Source: Oscillospiraceae bacterium (lineage in GTDB: Bacteria; Bacillota; Clostridia; Oscillospirales; Ruminococcaceae). From it: a stretch of 62,291 nt of DNA. Below are positions 16,884-26,633 of the stretch, piece by piece (positions within the stretch are counted from its first letter, which is position 1; each line of letters starts with the position of its first letter). The notes beneath the pieces are model-generated. The model was not told the origin of the DNA and did no database searches. It was given only the letters and a program-made list of their open reading frames with translations. Location of the stretch: NCBI GenBank assembly GCA_029067895.1, contig JAIEDQ010000060.1, forward strand, positions 1 through 62,291, in the 5' to 3' direction. The position numbers and the translations under genes are program-made.

Positions 16884-18317
16884 TTATTTTTTCCATGTAG
16901 CAGGGGTGAACAGCAGAAGCATTGGGAAAAGCTCCAGTCTGCCCGCAAGCATATCGAAGATAAGCACTGCCTTTGCGGGAGCGGAGAAAAATCCGAAGTT
17001 TGAGGTAGGTCCAACCATTTCAAGTCCCGGACCTATGTTGTTTATCGCCGCAGTCACCGCGGTGAAGTTGGTTATCATGTCGTGGTTGTCAAAGGAAATA
17101 AGCACAAGCGAAATTATAAACGTCATCAGATACGCGACCATAAACACGTTTACGCCGCGGACTGTTTCATGCTCAATGGGGTGAGAATTAAGCTTTATCT
17201 TTTTCACCTGCTTCGGGTGAACGATCGCCTGAAGCTCCTTTGACATACTTTTGAACAGTATGATTATTCTTGAGACCTTAATACCGCCGCCCGTACTTCC
17301 TGCGCAGGCTCCGATAAACATTATCAGCACCAAAAGCGTTCTCGACAATTCGGGCCAAAGGTTAAAGTCCACAGTGCCAAAACCTGTTGAGGATATAACC
17401 GAGACCACTGCAAATGAGGAATGCTCCAGAGCCTCGCCCACAGTGTCGAAAAGTCCGCTGATGTTGATGGTGATTATTCCCGTAACGGAAGCCACAATTA
17501 CCAAAAACACGCAGACCTCGGTGTTGAACGCCTCGCGGAATTTTCCGCTTATCAAAAAGAAATACGAGTTGAAATTAATGGCAAACAATAACATGAACAC
17601 CGTTACCACTATTCGGATAGTTGAAGAAAATCCGCCCATGCTGTTGTTGTAGATACCAAAGCCGCCCGTTCCCGCCGTGGCGAAAGCGGTGTTCAGAGCC
17701 TCAAAGACCGTCATTCCGCAGATAAGCAGCACCACAAATTCCAGAATGGTCAGCACAAAATATATCTTATAGAGCAGCAGAGCCGTACTTTTCACTCTTG
17801 GGACAAGCTTGCTAACCGAGGGACCCGGGCTTTCCGCTTTCATTATGTGCATATTCTGCGCTCCCGACAGTGGCAGGAATGCCATGATAAACACAAGTAC
17901 GCCCATTCCGCCAACCCAATGGGTGAAGCTTCTCCACATGATCATTGACTTTGGCAGGCTTTCCACCTCGGACAGAATACTCGCTCCCGTTGTGGTGAAG
18001 CCTGAAACAGTTTCAAACAAAGCGTCCAGAAAAGAGGGTATCTCTCTCGAAATGTAAAACGGTACCGCGCCGAAGATACTGAGCAGTATCCAGCTCAATG
18101 CGACGATAATGTTTCCCTCACGTGAGTAAAGCTGCTTCCGTTCGGGCTTTTTACGTATCAGCAGACCGCCTATAGCAAGGCACAGAGCCGCCGTCAGCAG
18201 GAAGTACCAAAGAGCCGATTCGCCGCAGCACAACGCCGTTACCGACGGCACTATCATAAACAGGGATTCAAATATCAGTATCCAGCCCAGAATATAGGAT
18301 ATCATTTTAAAATTCAT
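16884..18317 (-). CDS. trkH: Trk potassium uptake membrane subunit
   Basis: 477 aa, full length for TrkH. It has the four MPM repeats of the K+ channel-like fold, with selectivity-filter segments TTTGASIL, TAGTGGFGIYN, ISSTGFGTVDFN and INNIGPGLE, and the conserved GSTGGGIKVSR between repeats. It imports K+ across the cytoplasmic membrane under control of TrkA. The start follows GGGAG. It lies 17 bp after trkA and is clearly co-transcribed with it. Two hairpin terminators follow. Confidence 0.95.
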   Translation of the reverse strand: MNFKMISYILGWILIFESLFMIVPSVTALCCGESALWYFLLTAALCLAIGGLLIRKKPERKQLYSREGNIIVALSWILLSIFGAVPFYISREIPSFLDALFETVSGFTTTGASILSEVESLPKSMIMWRSFTHWVGGMGVLVFIMAFLPLSGAQNMHIMKAESPGPSVSKLVPRVKSTALLLYKIYFVLTILEFVVLLICGMTVFEALNTAFATAGTGGFGIYNNSMGGFSSTIRIVVTVFMLLFAINFNSYFFLISGKFREAFNTEVCVFLVIVASVTGIITINISGLFDTVGEALEHSSFAVVSVISSTGFGTVDFNLWPELSRTLLVLIMFIGACAGSTGGGIKVSRIIILFKSMSKELQAIVHPKQVKKIKLNSHPIEHETVRGVNVFMVAYLMTFIISLVLISFDNHDMITNFTAVTAAINNIGPGLEMVGPTSNFGFFSAPAKAVLIFDMLAGRLELFPMLLLFTPATWKK

Positions 18318-18334
18318 ATCTCAGTTACTCCCGA

Positions 18335-19690
18335 TTATTTAAGAATATCCGTAATGTCGTGCAGGGCAAGATGATTGGAAACGATAACCACCGCGTCTCC
18401 CACCTGAATGCTGTCCTGACCGTGAGGGATAATTACCTTTCTGTCGCGGAGTATCGCCGCCACAAGCACGCCCTCCTTGAACTGCATTTCCATGAGGGGA
18501 ATGTTCACGATACGGGAGTCCTCCTTTATGATGAACTCCGCCGCCTCGACTTTACCCTTTATCAGGTTGTAGAAGGTCTCAACATTGCTTCCCATAGCGT
18601 TTTTCATTGCTCTGACATAACGTATTATCGTCTCGGAGGTGATATTCTTGGGGTAGATTATGGAATCCAGATCGAGATGATTGATAACGTCGCCAAAGTC
18701 TATACGGTTGATCTTAGTGATAAGCTTGCCCTTTCCCACGCTTTTGGCAAACAATGACAACAGGATATTTTCCTCGTCCAGATTGGTGAGAGCCACAAAA
18801 GCTCCCGCGTTTTCAAGACCCTCTTCAAGGAGAACGGTCTGGTCGGAGGCGTCGCCGTTAATGATCACAACGTCGTCCATGAGCGCGGAAAGCTCGTCGC
18901 AGCGGGCGGGATTCTTCTCAATCAGCGTAACGCTTATTCCCGAACGCAGCAGCATTTCGCAGAGGTAGTGACCGATCTCTCCGCCGCCGACGATTATCGC
19001 GTCCTTTACGGAATTGGTCTTATACTTTATCTTGCGGAAAAAATCGTTCGCCTTTCTTGGAGCGGCGACTATGGAAATAACGTCCTTTTCCTCGAAAACG
19101 AAATCGCCGTATGCGATATAGACATCGTCACCGCGCTCGATGATGCAGACAAGCACGTCGCTGTGGAACTTAACGTTTATATCCTTGACCGCGCAGCCTG
19201 CCAGCGGACTGTTTTCGGGCAGACGAAATTTAAGCAGCTCCACCCGTCCCTTTGCAAAGGTGTCGATCTTTATCGCCGAGGGGAAGCGCAGTATTCTTGC
19301 GATCTCCGCAGCGGCGGCAAATTCGGGGTTTATTACCATCGCAAGTCCCAGTTCGTCCTTTAAAAAGGGAGCGTCGTTATTGTACTGTGGACTTCTCACA
19401 CGGGCAATGGTCTGACAGTTACCCGCTTTTTTCGCTATCAGGCAGCAGAGCAGATTAAGCTCGTCAGAGTCTGTTACCGCGATAAGCAGGTCTGCATGGG
19501 TAATGCCCGCCTCCTGCTGAACGGCATAGGTCGCGCCGTTTCCCGCCACGCCCATAACGTCGAAGCGGTTTGCCACCGTATCAACGATCTTACGGTCGAT
19601 ATCAATGACGGTGACGTTGTTGTCCTCCTCGTTAAGCTGTTCGGCAAGAGCCTGACCGACCTTGCCGCAGCCTACTATGATTATGTTCAA
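18335..19690 (-). CDS. trkA: Trk potassium uptake regulatory subunit (duplicated RCK)
   Basis: 451 aa with two RCK_N-RCK_C pairs: the first NAD-binding motif is NIIIVGCGKVGQALAE at the very N-terminus, the second is DAIIVGGGEIGHYLCEML near residue 215. RCK_C domains with the usual VRSP and VAAILRDRKVIIP blocks follow each. It gates TrkH in response to NAD(H), ATP or cyclic di-AMP in relatives. The TTG at 19690 is the start: AAAGGAG is 8 bases upstream, and the protein then begins directly on the Rossmann strand. That TTG overlaps the TGA of the gene before it (TTGA), so the two are translationally coupled. Confidence 0.94.
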   Translation of the reverse strand: MNIIIVGCGKVGQALAEQLNEEDNNVTVIDIDRKIVDTVANRFDVMGVAGNGATYAVQQEAGITHADLLIAVTDSDELNLLCCLIAKKAGNCQTIARVRSPQYNNDAPFLKDELGLAMVINPEFAAAAEIARILRFPSAIKIDTFAKGRVELLKFRLPENSPLAGCAVKDINVKFHSDVLVCIIERGDDVYIAYGDFVFEEKDVISIVAAPRKANDFFRKIKYKTNSVKDAIIVGGGEIGHYLCEMLLRSGISVTLIEKNPARCDELSALMDDVVIINGDASDQTVLLEEGLENAGAFVALTNLDEENILLSLFAKSVGKGKLITKINRIDFGDVINHLDLDSIIYPKNITSETIIRYVRAMKNAMGSNVETFYNLIKGKVEAAEFIIKEDSRIVNIPLMEMQFKEGVLVAAILRDRKVIIPHGQDSIQVGDAVVIVSNHLALHDITDILK

Positions 19691-20316
19691 CTTTCTTGCT
19701 CCTTTCGCAAGCTGTGTATTGGTGCAATTGCACAATTAGTTTTAAACTTGCCGTTTATATATAAATCAATAGGCTCGGAACAATATTCATTTTCCTCCGT
19801 CAAAAAGCGGCAATGCGCTGTATTGTTTTCCCTGTCAAGCTTTACGCAAAACAATGAAATTGCCTCGTTCTGCGTTGTAAGCATATCATAACGGTTCAGC
19901 TTTTTGGGGATTTGAGGGGCAAATGTCACAATAGCATCCGGCATTGGAATGTACAAAACGTCACGTTCATCTGCGGGAAGTAGTTTTTTAGGGAAGTATG
20001 CGTCAATAAGCCCAAGAATAAAATATGCCTCTTCCCAAATTAACACCATAATTACAATTGTCAAAAAGATATCATATATATCATATGATTGAAACTCACA
20101 TAACAGAAAGTAAAACACCGCTCCCAAAGCAAACGTGATAATTGATATAACTATATTATCTTTAATACTTGGTTCGTTTTTGCTTCTTATTAAATGTCCT
20201 CCGCAATTTTTGCATTTATATTTGGAAATTCTATTATAAATACTGTATTTTGTGGGTCTATAGGCATGGCAAGTAATTTTGCTTTTCTTCCCGCAGTGCG
20301 GACAAATTTTTTTCAT
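19687..20316 (-). CDS. Zinc-ribbon membrane protein of unknown function
   Basis: 209 aa from the ATG at 20316, behind GGAGTG. It opens with a four-cysteine zinc ribbon (CPHCGKKSKITC...YKCKNCGG), then two membrane segments at about 60-110, then a soluble C-terminal half without a family I recognise. It is coupled to trkA by a 4-base overlap, so it may be an accessory of K+ uptake or simply part of the operon. Codon use is more AT-rich than its neighbours, which suggests it arrived later. Confidence 0.65.
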   Translation of the reverse strand: MKKICPHCGKKSKITCHAYRPTKYSIYNRISKYKCKNCGGHLIRSKNEPSIKDNIVISIITFALGAVFYFLLCEFQSYDIYDIFLTIVIMVLIWEEAYFILGLIDAYFPKKLLPADERDVLYIPMPDAIVTFAPQIPKKLNRYDMLTTQNEAISLFCVKLDRENNTAHCRFLTEENEYCSEPIDLYINGKFKTNCAIAPIHSLRKEQES

Positions 20317-20364
20317 AAATATTCGCACTCCATTATGTTTCTTTCGGCAATGCAAAGACAAGGT

Positions 20365-23310
20365 TTAATCCGTCAGCATTGCGTCCCCCGAATTTTCTTT
20401 AAGGGTGTCGGCAGTGCCGTCCTCGATCATTTCCAGCATATGGGGAACAATCTGCGGGTCAAACTGACTTCCGCTGCCGTCCTTCAGCTCCGATTCAATG
20501 ATCTCACTGCTGAGCGGCTTGCGGTAACATCTTTCGCTGGACATGGCGTCGTAGGTATCCGCAACGCCGATTATCCTTGCCACCAGCGGGATATCCTCCC
20601 CCGCCCTGCCCTCGCAGTAGCCGCCGCCGTCATAGCGTTCGTGGTGGAACTTTGCACCCTCGGATATTCCGTTAAGCGCGGTGAAGTTTTTCAGTATTTC
20701 AGCACCGATCTCGGGGTGAGTCTGTATGACCTTTCTTTCCTCTGAATCGAGCTTTCCCGGCTTGTTGAGGATATGGTCGGGAATACCGATCTTTCCGATA
20801 TCGTGGAGCAGAGCAACATAGTAGATATGCTCCTGCTCCTGCGGGGACATACCCATGCGCTTTGCAAGCTCTCTGGAATATCTTGCCACACGTATGGAGT
20901 GACCGTTTGTGTATTTGTCCTTAGCGTCGATAGTTCCCGCAAAGGTAAGCAGGGACTGCTCCAGAATGTCCTGATACTCACGCTGTCTGCGCTGTGCGAT
21001 CTTCACCTTCGCGGCGGAAATGGCTGCGATCGAACCCATTGCGGCAGCCATAAGCACAATCACTGCGCATATCCAGAAAAGCGGATATTCGACAAGCTTT
21101 TTGGTTTTTCTTATTTCAAGGCTGCACGCTCCGCCGGATTTTCCGTCGGGATTGTCGGGGTCGATAACTCTCAGGCTGAATTCGTACCTTCCGCCCGAAA
21201 GATTTGTATAGCTGACCGAGCCGTTTTTCACGTCACTGACAACGATCTCCTCGTCATCGAAGCCGTCAAGCCTGTAGCCTATGGAAAATCTTGTCGTATC
21301 CGTAAAGGACAGCGCCGCAAAGTTCACGGTAACACGCTGCGCGCCGCTGGGAAGTACCATGTCCTCGGGGTGGTCGTAGACCTTTCCGTCCACCACCACG
21401 CTGCTTATTATGACCTTTGGAAGCTCGTTCTGCGGAGCGGTAAAGCCAAACACGCTCACGCCGCTTCTTGTGGCAAGATAAAGCTGTCCGCCGTCGAGGC
21501 AGTGCCATGTGTTTGCGTTGAGAGAGCCCGACAGACCGTACTCAAAGCCGTATGTGACGGGATTTCCCGTTCCGCCCGCAAGCAGGTCTTCTCTGTCCGC
21601 GGCAAGTATGCCATTGTTCTGGAGCAGCCAGAGCGTGCCGTCAATGAGGTAAAAGTCGAATATGCTTCCCGCGCCCTTTTCAAGCGCGTCAAGCTTTGTG
21701 AAAGAGCCGTTGTCCATGTAGTAAAGGCTGCTGCCCGCGCTGATGAAGTATCCGCTTCCCGTGTCGTCCTTTAGCATACGCAGAACCACGCCCTCGGAAA
21801 GTCCGCTGTCGAAGCTGTGGGAGACTACCTCCCCGCCGTCTTTCAGCTCGTAGATACCTCCGCCGTCGCTGCCCGCAAAGACAGATCCGCTGTCCGTTTC
21901 AAGCAGGGACAGTATGGCGGGGTACTCGAAATCTGTAAAGCTTTCCACCTTGCCGTCCTTGATAAAGCTTACGCCGTTCTGCGTACCGACGGCGATAGTA
22001 CCGTCCTTAAGCTCCAGCAGAGTTCTCGCCCTGTCACCCGCAAGACCCTCCGCGCTGCTGTAAACGGTGGTTTCGCCGCTTTTCGGATCCAACATTACAA
22101 CGGGAGTGTCCGAATAGGAAGCCGTCCAGATACGTCCGCGGCTGTCGGCGATAACGTGTCTTACGCGAATACCGTCCAGCATTTCCGTAAGGGGACTTTC
22201 CTGTCTTGTCCAGTCCTCGCCGCAGACAATAACGCCGCTGTCCGTGCCGATATACTTTAGTCCGCCGCTGACAGCCACCGCGTTGAGAGCAATGCCGTCA
22301 AGCTCCGCGGCTGCGTTGGGAGAGGAATAGCAGCCCACAGAGTACCTTACGATACCCTCGCTTGTGGAAGCAAGCCAGATGTTCCCCTCATAATCTATAT
22401 ATGCGCTGTTGAGGGAAACTGCTCCCTCGCTTTCACTGAATTCCTTGACCGTTCCGTCGGGGTAGATTATCCCGAAGCCGTGCAGACCGCTCACCGTCAT
22501 TGCGCCGTCGTCCATCATTCTCATGCTGTTGTGAGTGATAACGCTTTCCGCGTCGAATATCTGTACGCTTACGCCGCCGTCTAAGTTCACGGAATCAAAG
22601 CTGAGACGCGCTATCTTGTTTCCCGCGCTGCCCAGCCATACGTCTCCGTTTGAGCCCGACGCAACACTGTAGACCGACTCGCCCTCGCCGAGAAAATCCT
22701 CGCCCGAAGCAATGCGGATAAGCTTTCCGTCGTAAACGACCGCGCAGCCGCCCGAGCTTTCCGCGCCCCAGACCCTGCCGAATTTATCCACCGCAACGGA
22801 ATAGACCGTCTGTCCCGAAAGCTCGGGAATGTCGTAAATGCGCATTGTACCCTCGTTTATCTCGGCGATACCCGAATTGGAGCAGGCGTAGATAACGCCG
22901 TCCGCGTCCTCGGCAAAGCCTCTTACGCAGAGAAACGTGTCCTGCGGCTGACCGTCGGGCTGGGTAATAATGCCGTTTTCGTACACGAACACACCCGCGT
23001 CGTTAGTGCCTATCCAAAGTTTTCCAACCGAGTCCTCGAAAAGCATTCTCACCGAGGAGGAGGGCAGGATACCCTCGGTGCTGAAATTGCGGAATTCCGT
23101 ACCGTCGTAGCGGATAAGACCGCCGTAGCTGCCGACCCAGATATAGCCGTCCGCAGTCTGCAAAACGTCGTTCGCCTCGCCCGTGGGCAGACCGCTGCGC
23201 TCGTTGAAAACCGTCCTGACATAGGGAAGCTCCTCCGCGGACACAGACGCCGCGCAGAGCGAAACAAATACTATCGGAATAATCAAAAATATCAAAAATC
23301 TTCTTATCAC
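20365..23310 (-). CDS. Beta-propeller sensor with HD-GYP domain, predicted cyclic di-GMP phosphodiesterase
   Basis: 981 aa. I start at the GTG at 23310 (VIRRFLIFLIIPIVFV), behind GAGGTGA; the track start lies at the transcription start. Signal peptide, then about 14 propeller strands of the two-component-regulator type (GYIWVGSYGGLIRYDG, KLWIGTNDAGVFVYENG and others) to about residue 660, a Y_Y_Y domain to 750, one membrane segment, and a cytoplasmic HD-GYP domain. Metal ligands are present: LLHDIGKIGIPDH, HPEIG, HHERYDGGGY. The GYP tripeptide reads GYC, so the proline is missing. It probably senses a wall or carbohydrate signal outside and hydrolyses cyclic di-GMP inside. It lies 48 bp before the zinc-ribbon/trkAH group on the same strand. 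Regulation of K+ uptake by this protein is conjecture. Confidence 0.88.
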   Translation of the reverse strand: MIRRFLIFLIIPIVFVSLCAASVSAEELPYVRTVFNERSGLPTGEANDVLQTADGYIWVGSYGGLIRYDGTEFRNFSTEGILPSSSVRMLFEDSVGKLWIGTNDAGVFVYENGIITQPDGQPQDTFLCVRGFAEDADGVIYACSNSGIAEINEGTMRIYDIPELSGQTVYSVAVDKFGRVWGAESSGGCAVVYDGKLIRIASGEDFLGEGESVYSVASGSNGDVWLGSAGNKIARLSFDSVNLDGGVSVQIFDAESVITHNSMRMMDDGAMTVSGLHGFGIIYPDGTVKEFSESEGAVSLNSAYIDYEGNIWLASTSEGIVRYSVGCYSSPNAAAELDGIALNAVAVSGGLKYIGTDSGVIVCGEDWTRQESPLTEMLDGIRVRHVIADSRGRIWTASYSDTPVVMLDPKSGETTVYSSAEGLAGDRARTLLELKDGTIAVGTQNGVSFIKDGKVESFTDFEYPAILSLLETDSGSVFAGSDGGGIYELKDGGEVVSHSFDSGLSEGVVLRMLKDDTGSGYFISAGSSLYYMDNGSFTKLDALEKGAGSIFDFYLIDGTLWLLQNNGILAADREDLLAGGTGNPVTYGFEYGLSGSLNANTWHCLDGGQLYLATRSGVSVFGFTAPQNELPKVIISSVVVDGKVYDHPEDMVLPSGAQRVTVNFAALSFTDTTRFSIGYRLDGFDDEEIVVSDVKNGSVSYTNLSGGRYEFSLRVIDPDNPDGKSGGACSLEIRKTKKLVEYPLFWICAVIVLMAAAMGSIAAISAAKVKIAQRRQREYQDILEQSLLTFAGTIDAKDKYTNGHSIRVARYSRELAKRMGMSPQEQEHIYYVALLHDIGKIGIPDHILNKPGKLDSEERKVIQTHPEIGAEILKNFTALNGISEGAKFHHERYDGGGYCEGRAGEDIPLVARIIGVADTYDAMSSERCYRKPLSSEIIESELKDGSGSQFDPQIVPHMLEMIEDGTADTLKENSGDAMLTD

Positions 23311-23362
23311 GCCGCTCACCTCATCTTGATAAGTGGTAATGCCTGAAAACATCAATCATATT

Positions 23363-23391
23363 ATTTTACCATCTTTCCTGAATTATTTCAA
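23363..23391 (-). promoter_or_regulatory. Sigma-A promoter of the HD-GYP gene
   Basis: Minus strand TTGAAA, 17 bases, TAAAAT. Its predicted transcription start falls on the ORF-track start, supporting the GTG at 23310. Confidence 0.75.
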
Positions 23392-23519
23392 GCACCAATA
23401 TGCACAAAATACGTCAAAAACAGGGCGCGGCGGTTGGCTAAAGAGTATTTACATAAAATATGTATAAAAAATTGTTACTTTTTCACAATTTTTTGTACGG
23501 ATATTGTTCAGTCGGATAC

Positions 23520-23548
23520 TTGAAAAAAATGTGCAAATCTGCTACAAT
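23520..23548 (+). promoter_or_regulatory. Sigma-A promoter of the large surface protein
   Basis: TTGAAA, 17 bases, TACAAT. It leaves a leader of about 100 bases before the ATG at 23656. The leader contains no riboswitch I recognise. The rest of the divergent intergenic region holds only AT-rich sequence. Confidence 0.75.
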
Positions 23549-23655
23549 GTTAATATGAATGAAGTATGCCCTCTTGTCGGAAATTTGAACAAGCTTTGCA
23601 AATCACGGCTCGGAGGGACATCTCGTTTAAAATTATTAGGAAATGAGGTTTTTAT

Positions 23656-26559
23656 ATGAAATTGAAAAAACTGCTGGCTGCCGTAACTGCGGCTGCGCTG
23701 GCGGTAACTACTATGGCTGTCACGAGCTTTACGGCAAGTGCGGACGATGCCCCGATCTATTCGGCAACGCTTAGCGCTACAAACGGTTCAACATGTTATG
23801 TTCCGATTTCCGGTGTGGACATGGATAACGTTTCAAAAGTTGTCGTATCGTTTGACTCCGAAACAGCAATAAACGGAGGCGGCGGGTATATGTCCGGCGA
23901 TAACTGGACAAACATTGCAAATAACTTTAGCTGCGCTGCTAACGGAACATCTGAATGGGAGATAGACGTCTCATCTGCCAAACCTACCGGAGATATTCAG
24001 GTTCAGCTTTGGTATATAGGCGGAGAAGGAACGATCTCAATAACAAAAGTTGAATTTCAGGATTCTGACGGTTCTGCCGTAGACACGATCAGCTCGCCTT
24101 TTTCGACTGCTATTACAAAAACAGAAACCGGTTCTACATCTGTAGAAGCAATAGCCACGGTTGACTATACCAAGGTTGCAAAGGTAGAAGTTGACGTTGA
24201 AAGCTCCACCCAAAAAGGTACCAGCGCAAAAGTTGGTATCAATCAGAATGACGAAGGCAACTGGAAGGACAGCGGAGACATCAAAGTAAATGACGGCGCT
24301 GCCCCTTGGACAGAAACTTGGAGCATCACAGGTCTTAACGGCTGTGTTCCTTCTTCGCTTCAGGTTAGTTTCTACAGCATAGACGTTGGACAGGTTCTTT
24401 CTGTAAACGCTATTAGATTTATTGACGGAGACGGCAAGGTTTTACACTCTGTTCCCGGCGGAGCTGCTTCCGAACCCGGTGAAGTTTCCGTAACCGTAAC
24501 TCCTGCAACCGCAACTGTTAAGGCAGGCGAAACTGTTCAGCTGGAAGCAGCTGTGACAGGCAAGGACGACGCAGTAGTTACATGGACTTCGACAGACACA
24601 GACATTGCTACAGTTAACGCAAGCGGTCTTGTTACAGGCGTTGCAAAAGGCTCGTGCGATATCAGAGCTCTTGTTGACGGTAAATTTTTAGGGACACCTA
24701 CTTCTTTCTCAGTAGTTACTGTTAACGAAGAGAGCGGCTCGGACGAAGTCGATACCAGCGGCTGGAAAATTGCAGCTAACGGATTTACCCCAAGCTGGGG
24801 CGGCTGGAAAAGTGTTGAAGGAACCGAAGGCAAGCTTGATTTTACCTGCACGATACAGGATATTATGGACGCTAACAAAATAACCGATATTGCTGATTTC
24901 GGCGGTTTTATCGCTCAGGCTTGGGGTGTTCCTCTTGGCGACAAGGTTTCATATGCAATACGCATTGAAGCGGCTGACGGTACTGTAAAAGCTAATGACA
25001 CCGGTACATATACCGTTGTTGTAAACGGTGGAACTGACACTAACAAGGACGACCCCAATTATTCATTAAAACAATATCAGACAACTGCAGCCGGAGGAAC
25101 TCTTGAACTTGCTCCTACCGATGTAGTTAAGATAGTTATTGCAAGCGGCACTACTATTCCTACATTCCCGACTACAGAACCCGATCCCATTGACCCTCCC
25201 GCTGCTACAGGAACTGTTCTTTGGGAAGGCAACCAGACTATAAGCTGGACTGAAGGCGATAACGTTCAAATCGCACCTGCAAAATTTGCAGACATAAAGG
25301 CTGGCGATACGCTCAAGTTCACAATTACCTGCGATGCAAATTCTCAGCTGAAAATCGCGGCTTTGACAGATGGCTGGCCCGAACTTACAGGTCCTAATCC
25401 AGATCCTGAGTGGGGCGTTGTAGCCGTAAGCGGAACTTCTTACAGCTTTGTTGTAAACGCTGATGACGTTGCATCACTTAAAGAGTTCGGTATGGTTGTT
25501 GCAGGTCAGAATGCAACTGTAACAAAGATCGAGCTTGTCCCCAAAGCAACTCCCAAGCCCCCCGTTGACCCCACACCCGACGATCCTACACCCGATGATC
25601 CCACACACACTCACACCCCCGCTACAGTATGGAGCAGCGACGCAACAGGTCACTGGCACGCTTGCTCAGGCTGTGACAATAAGCTTGATTCCGCTGCTCA
25701 CACAAGCGACGACGGAACAATTACAGCTCCCGCTACAGAAACAACAGCAGGCACTAAGACCTACAAGTGTACCGAATGCGGATATGTTATAAAGGACGAA
25801 ACTATCCCTGCAACAGGCACAAGCAATACACCCGATCCTTGGGTTCATTATTCGAGTGCAACTGCACCCGTTATCCCCACATCCGGAGTTAACAACAGCA
25901 CTGCTCCGACTATAAACGGCAAGGACGGCTGGGAGGCTGTTGCCGCAGAGATCACAGCTGCTTCCGACGGCGACAAGCTCGTTGTTGATATGAACGGCGC
26001 AACAAAGGTTCCTTCCACTGTCTTCAAGGCTATCAAGGGCAAAGACATTGACCTTGTTCTCAACCTGAACAGCAGCATCAAGTGGACTATTAACGGTCTC
26101 AGCGTAACAAGCACAAGTGCTATTGATTTCGACGTTACCAAGAACACAAAGCACATTCCCAATGAAGTAGTTGACAAGGCTGAGGGTTCGCACAAGAGAC
26201 AGATCTCCCTTGACCATAACGGAAGCTTCGGCTGCAACGCAGTTATGAGCTACGATGTTGGCACTCAGTACAACGGACTTTACGCTAACCTCTTCTACTA
26301 CAACCGCAAAGCAAAAGAGCTTGAACTTATCGACTGCAGTCCTATCTCCGGCGGCAAAGCGAACTTCGTGTTCACTCACGCTTCGGATTACCTCATCACT
26401 ATCAGCGATGAGCCTCTCGGCGACTACGAGGACGTTTCCTCGGCAGCAGGAATTGCTTCCGACAACAGCGGCGTAAACAGCATTGCGTTCTGCTCAGTTC
26501 TTGCAGTAATTACTCTTGCTTTCGGATTCGTTATTTACAAAAAACGCAGACATAACTAA
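23656..26559 (+). CDS. Large multidomain cell-surface protein (Ig-like, carbohydrate-binding-like modules)
   Basis: 967 aa. Signal peptide (KKLLAAVTAAALAVTTMAVTSFTASA); two related beta-sandwich modules at about 27-150 and 160-275 that look like carbohydrate-binding modules; a BIG2 Ig-like domain at about 277-355 (SVTVTPATATVKAGETVQL...ATVNASGLVTGVAKG); two further beta-sandwich modules to about 635; a Pro/Asp linker (PTPDDPTPDDPTHTHTP); a short Cys/His repeat (GHWHACSGC...YKCTECGYVIKD); a C-terminal module; and a membrane anchor (FCSVLAVITLAFGFVIYKKRRHN). No catalytic domain. It is probably an adhesin or glycan-binding protein held in the membrane. No LPXTG precedes the anchor. Confidence 0.8.
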   Translation: MKLKKLLAAVTAAALAVTTMAVTSFTASADDAPIYSATLSATNGSTCYVPISGVDMDNVSKVVVSFDSETAINGGGGYMSGDNWTNIANNFSCAANGTSEWEIDVSSAKPTGDIQVQLWYIGGEGTISITKVEFQDSDGSAVDTISSPFSTAITKTETGSTSVEAIATVDYTKVAKVEVDVESSTQKGTSAKVGINQNDEGNWKDSGDIKVNDGAAPWTETWSITGLNGCVPSSLQVSFYSIDVGQVLSVNAIRFIDGDGKVLHSVPGGAASEPGEVSVTVTPATATVKAGETVQLEAAVTGKDDAVVTWTSTDTDIATVNASGLVTGVAKGSCDIRALVDGKFLGTPTSFSVVTVNEESGSDEVDTSGWKIAANGFTPSWGGWKSVEGTEGKLDFTCTIQDIMDANKITDIADFGGFIAQAWGVPLGDKVSYAIRIEAADGTVKANDTGTYTVVVNGGTDTNKDDPNYSLKQYQTTAAGGTLELAPTDVVKIVIASGTTIPTFPTTEPDPIDPPAATGTVLWEGNQTISWTEGDNVQIAPAKFADIKAGDTLKFTITCDANSQLKIAALTDGWPELTGPNPDPEWGVVAVSGTSYSFVVNADDVASLKEFGMVVAGQNATVTKIELVPKATPKPPVDPTPDDPTPDDPTHTHTPATVWSSDATGHWHACSGCDNKLDSAAHTSDDGTITAPATETTAGTKTYKCTECGYVIKDETIPATGTSNTPDPWVHYSSATAPVIPTSGVNNSTAPTINGKDGWEAVAAEITAASDGDKLVVDMNGATKVPSTVFKAIKGKDIDLVLNLNSSIKWTINGLSVTSTSAIDFDVTKNTKHIPNEVVDKAEGSHKRQISLDHNGSFGCNAVMSYDVGTQYNGLYANLFYYNRKAKELELIDCSPISGGKANFVFTHASDYLITISDEPLGDYEDVSSAAGIASDNSGVNSIAFCSVLAVITLAFGFVIYKKRRHN

Positions 26560-26570
26560 TACCAATAACT

Positions 26571-26602
26571 AAAGGCTTCCGCTCTTATGGGCGGAAGCCT
26601 TT
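26571..26602. terminator. Bidirectional terminator
   Basis: AAAGGCTTCCGC and GCGGAAGCCTTT form a perfect 12-bp stem with an 8-base loop. Strong T-run on the plus strand; weaker on the minus strand, where it would end the ECF-serpin operon. Confidence 0.85.
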
Positions 26603-26633
26603 TTCTTTTATTGACAACCGTGTGCGGTACAGA

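Noticed and set aside
23549-23655. Riboswitch in the leader of the large surface protein
   Set aside because: I looked for cyclic di-GMP (GEMM) and other common riboswitch cores because of the neighbouring HD-GYP gene. None is recognisable.
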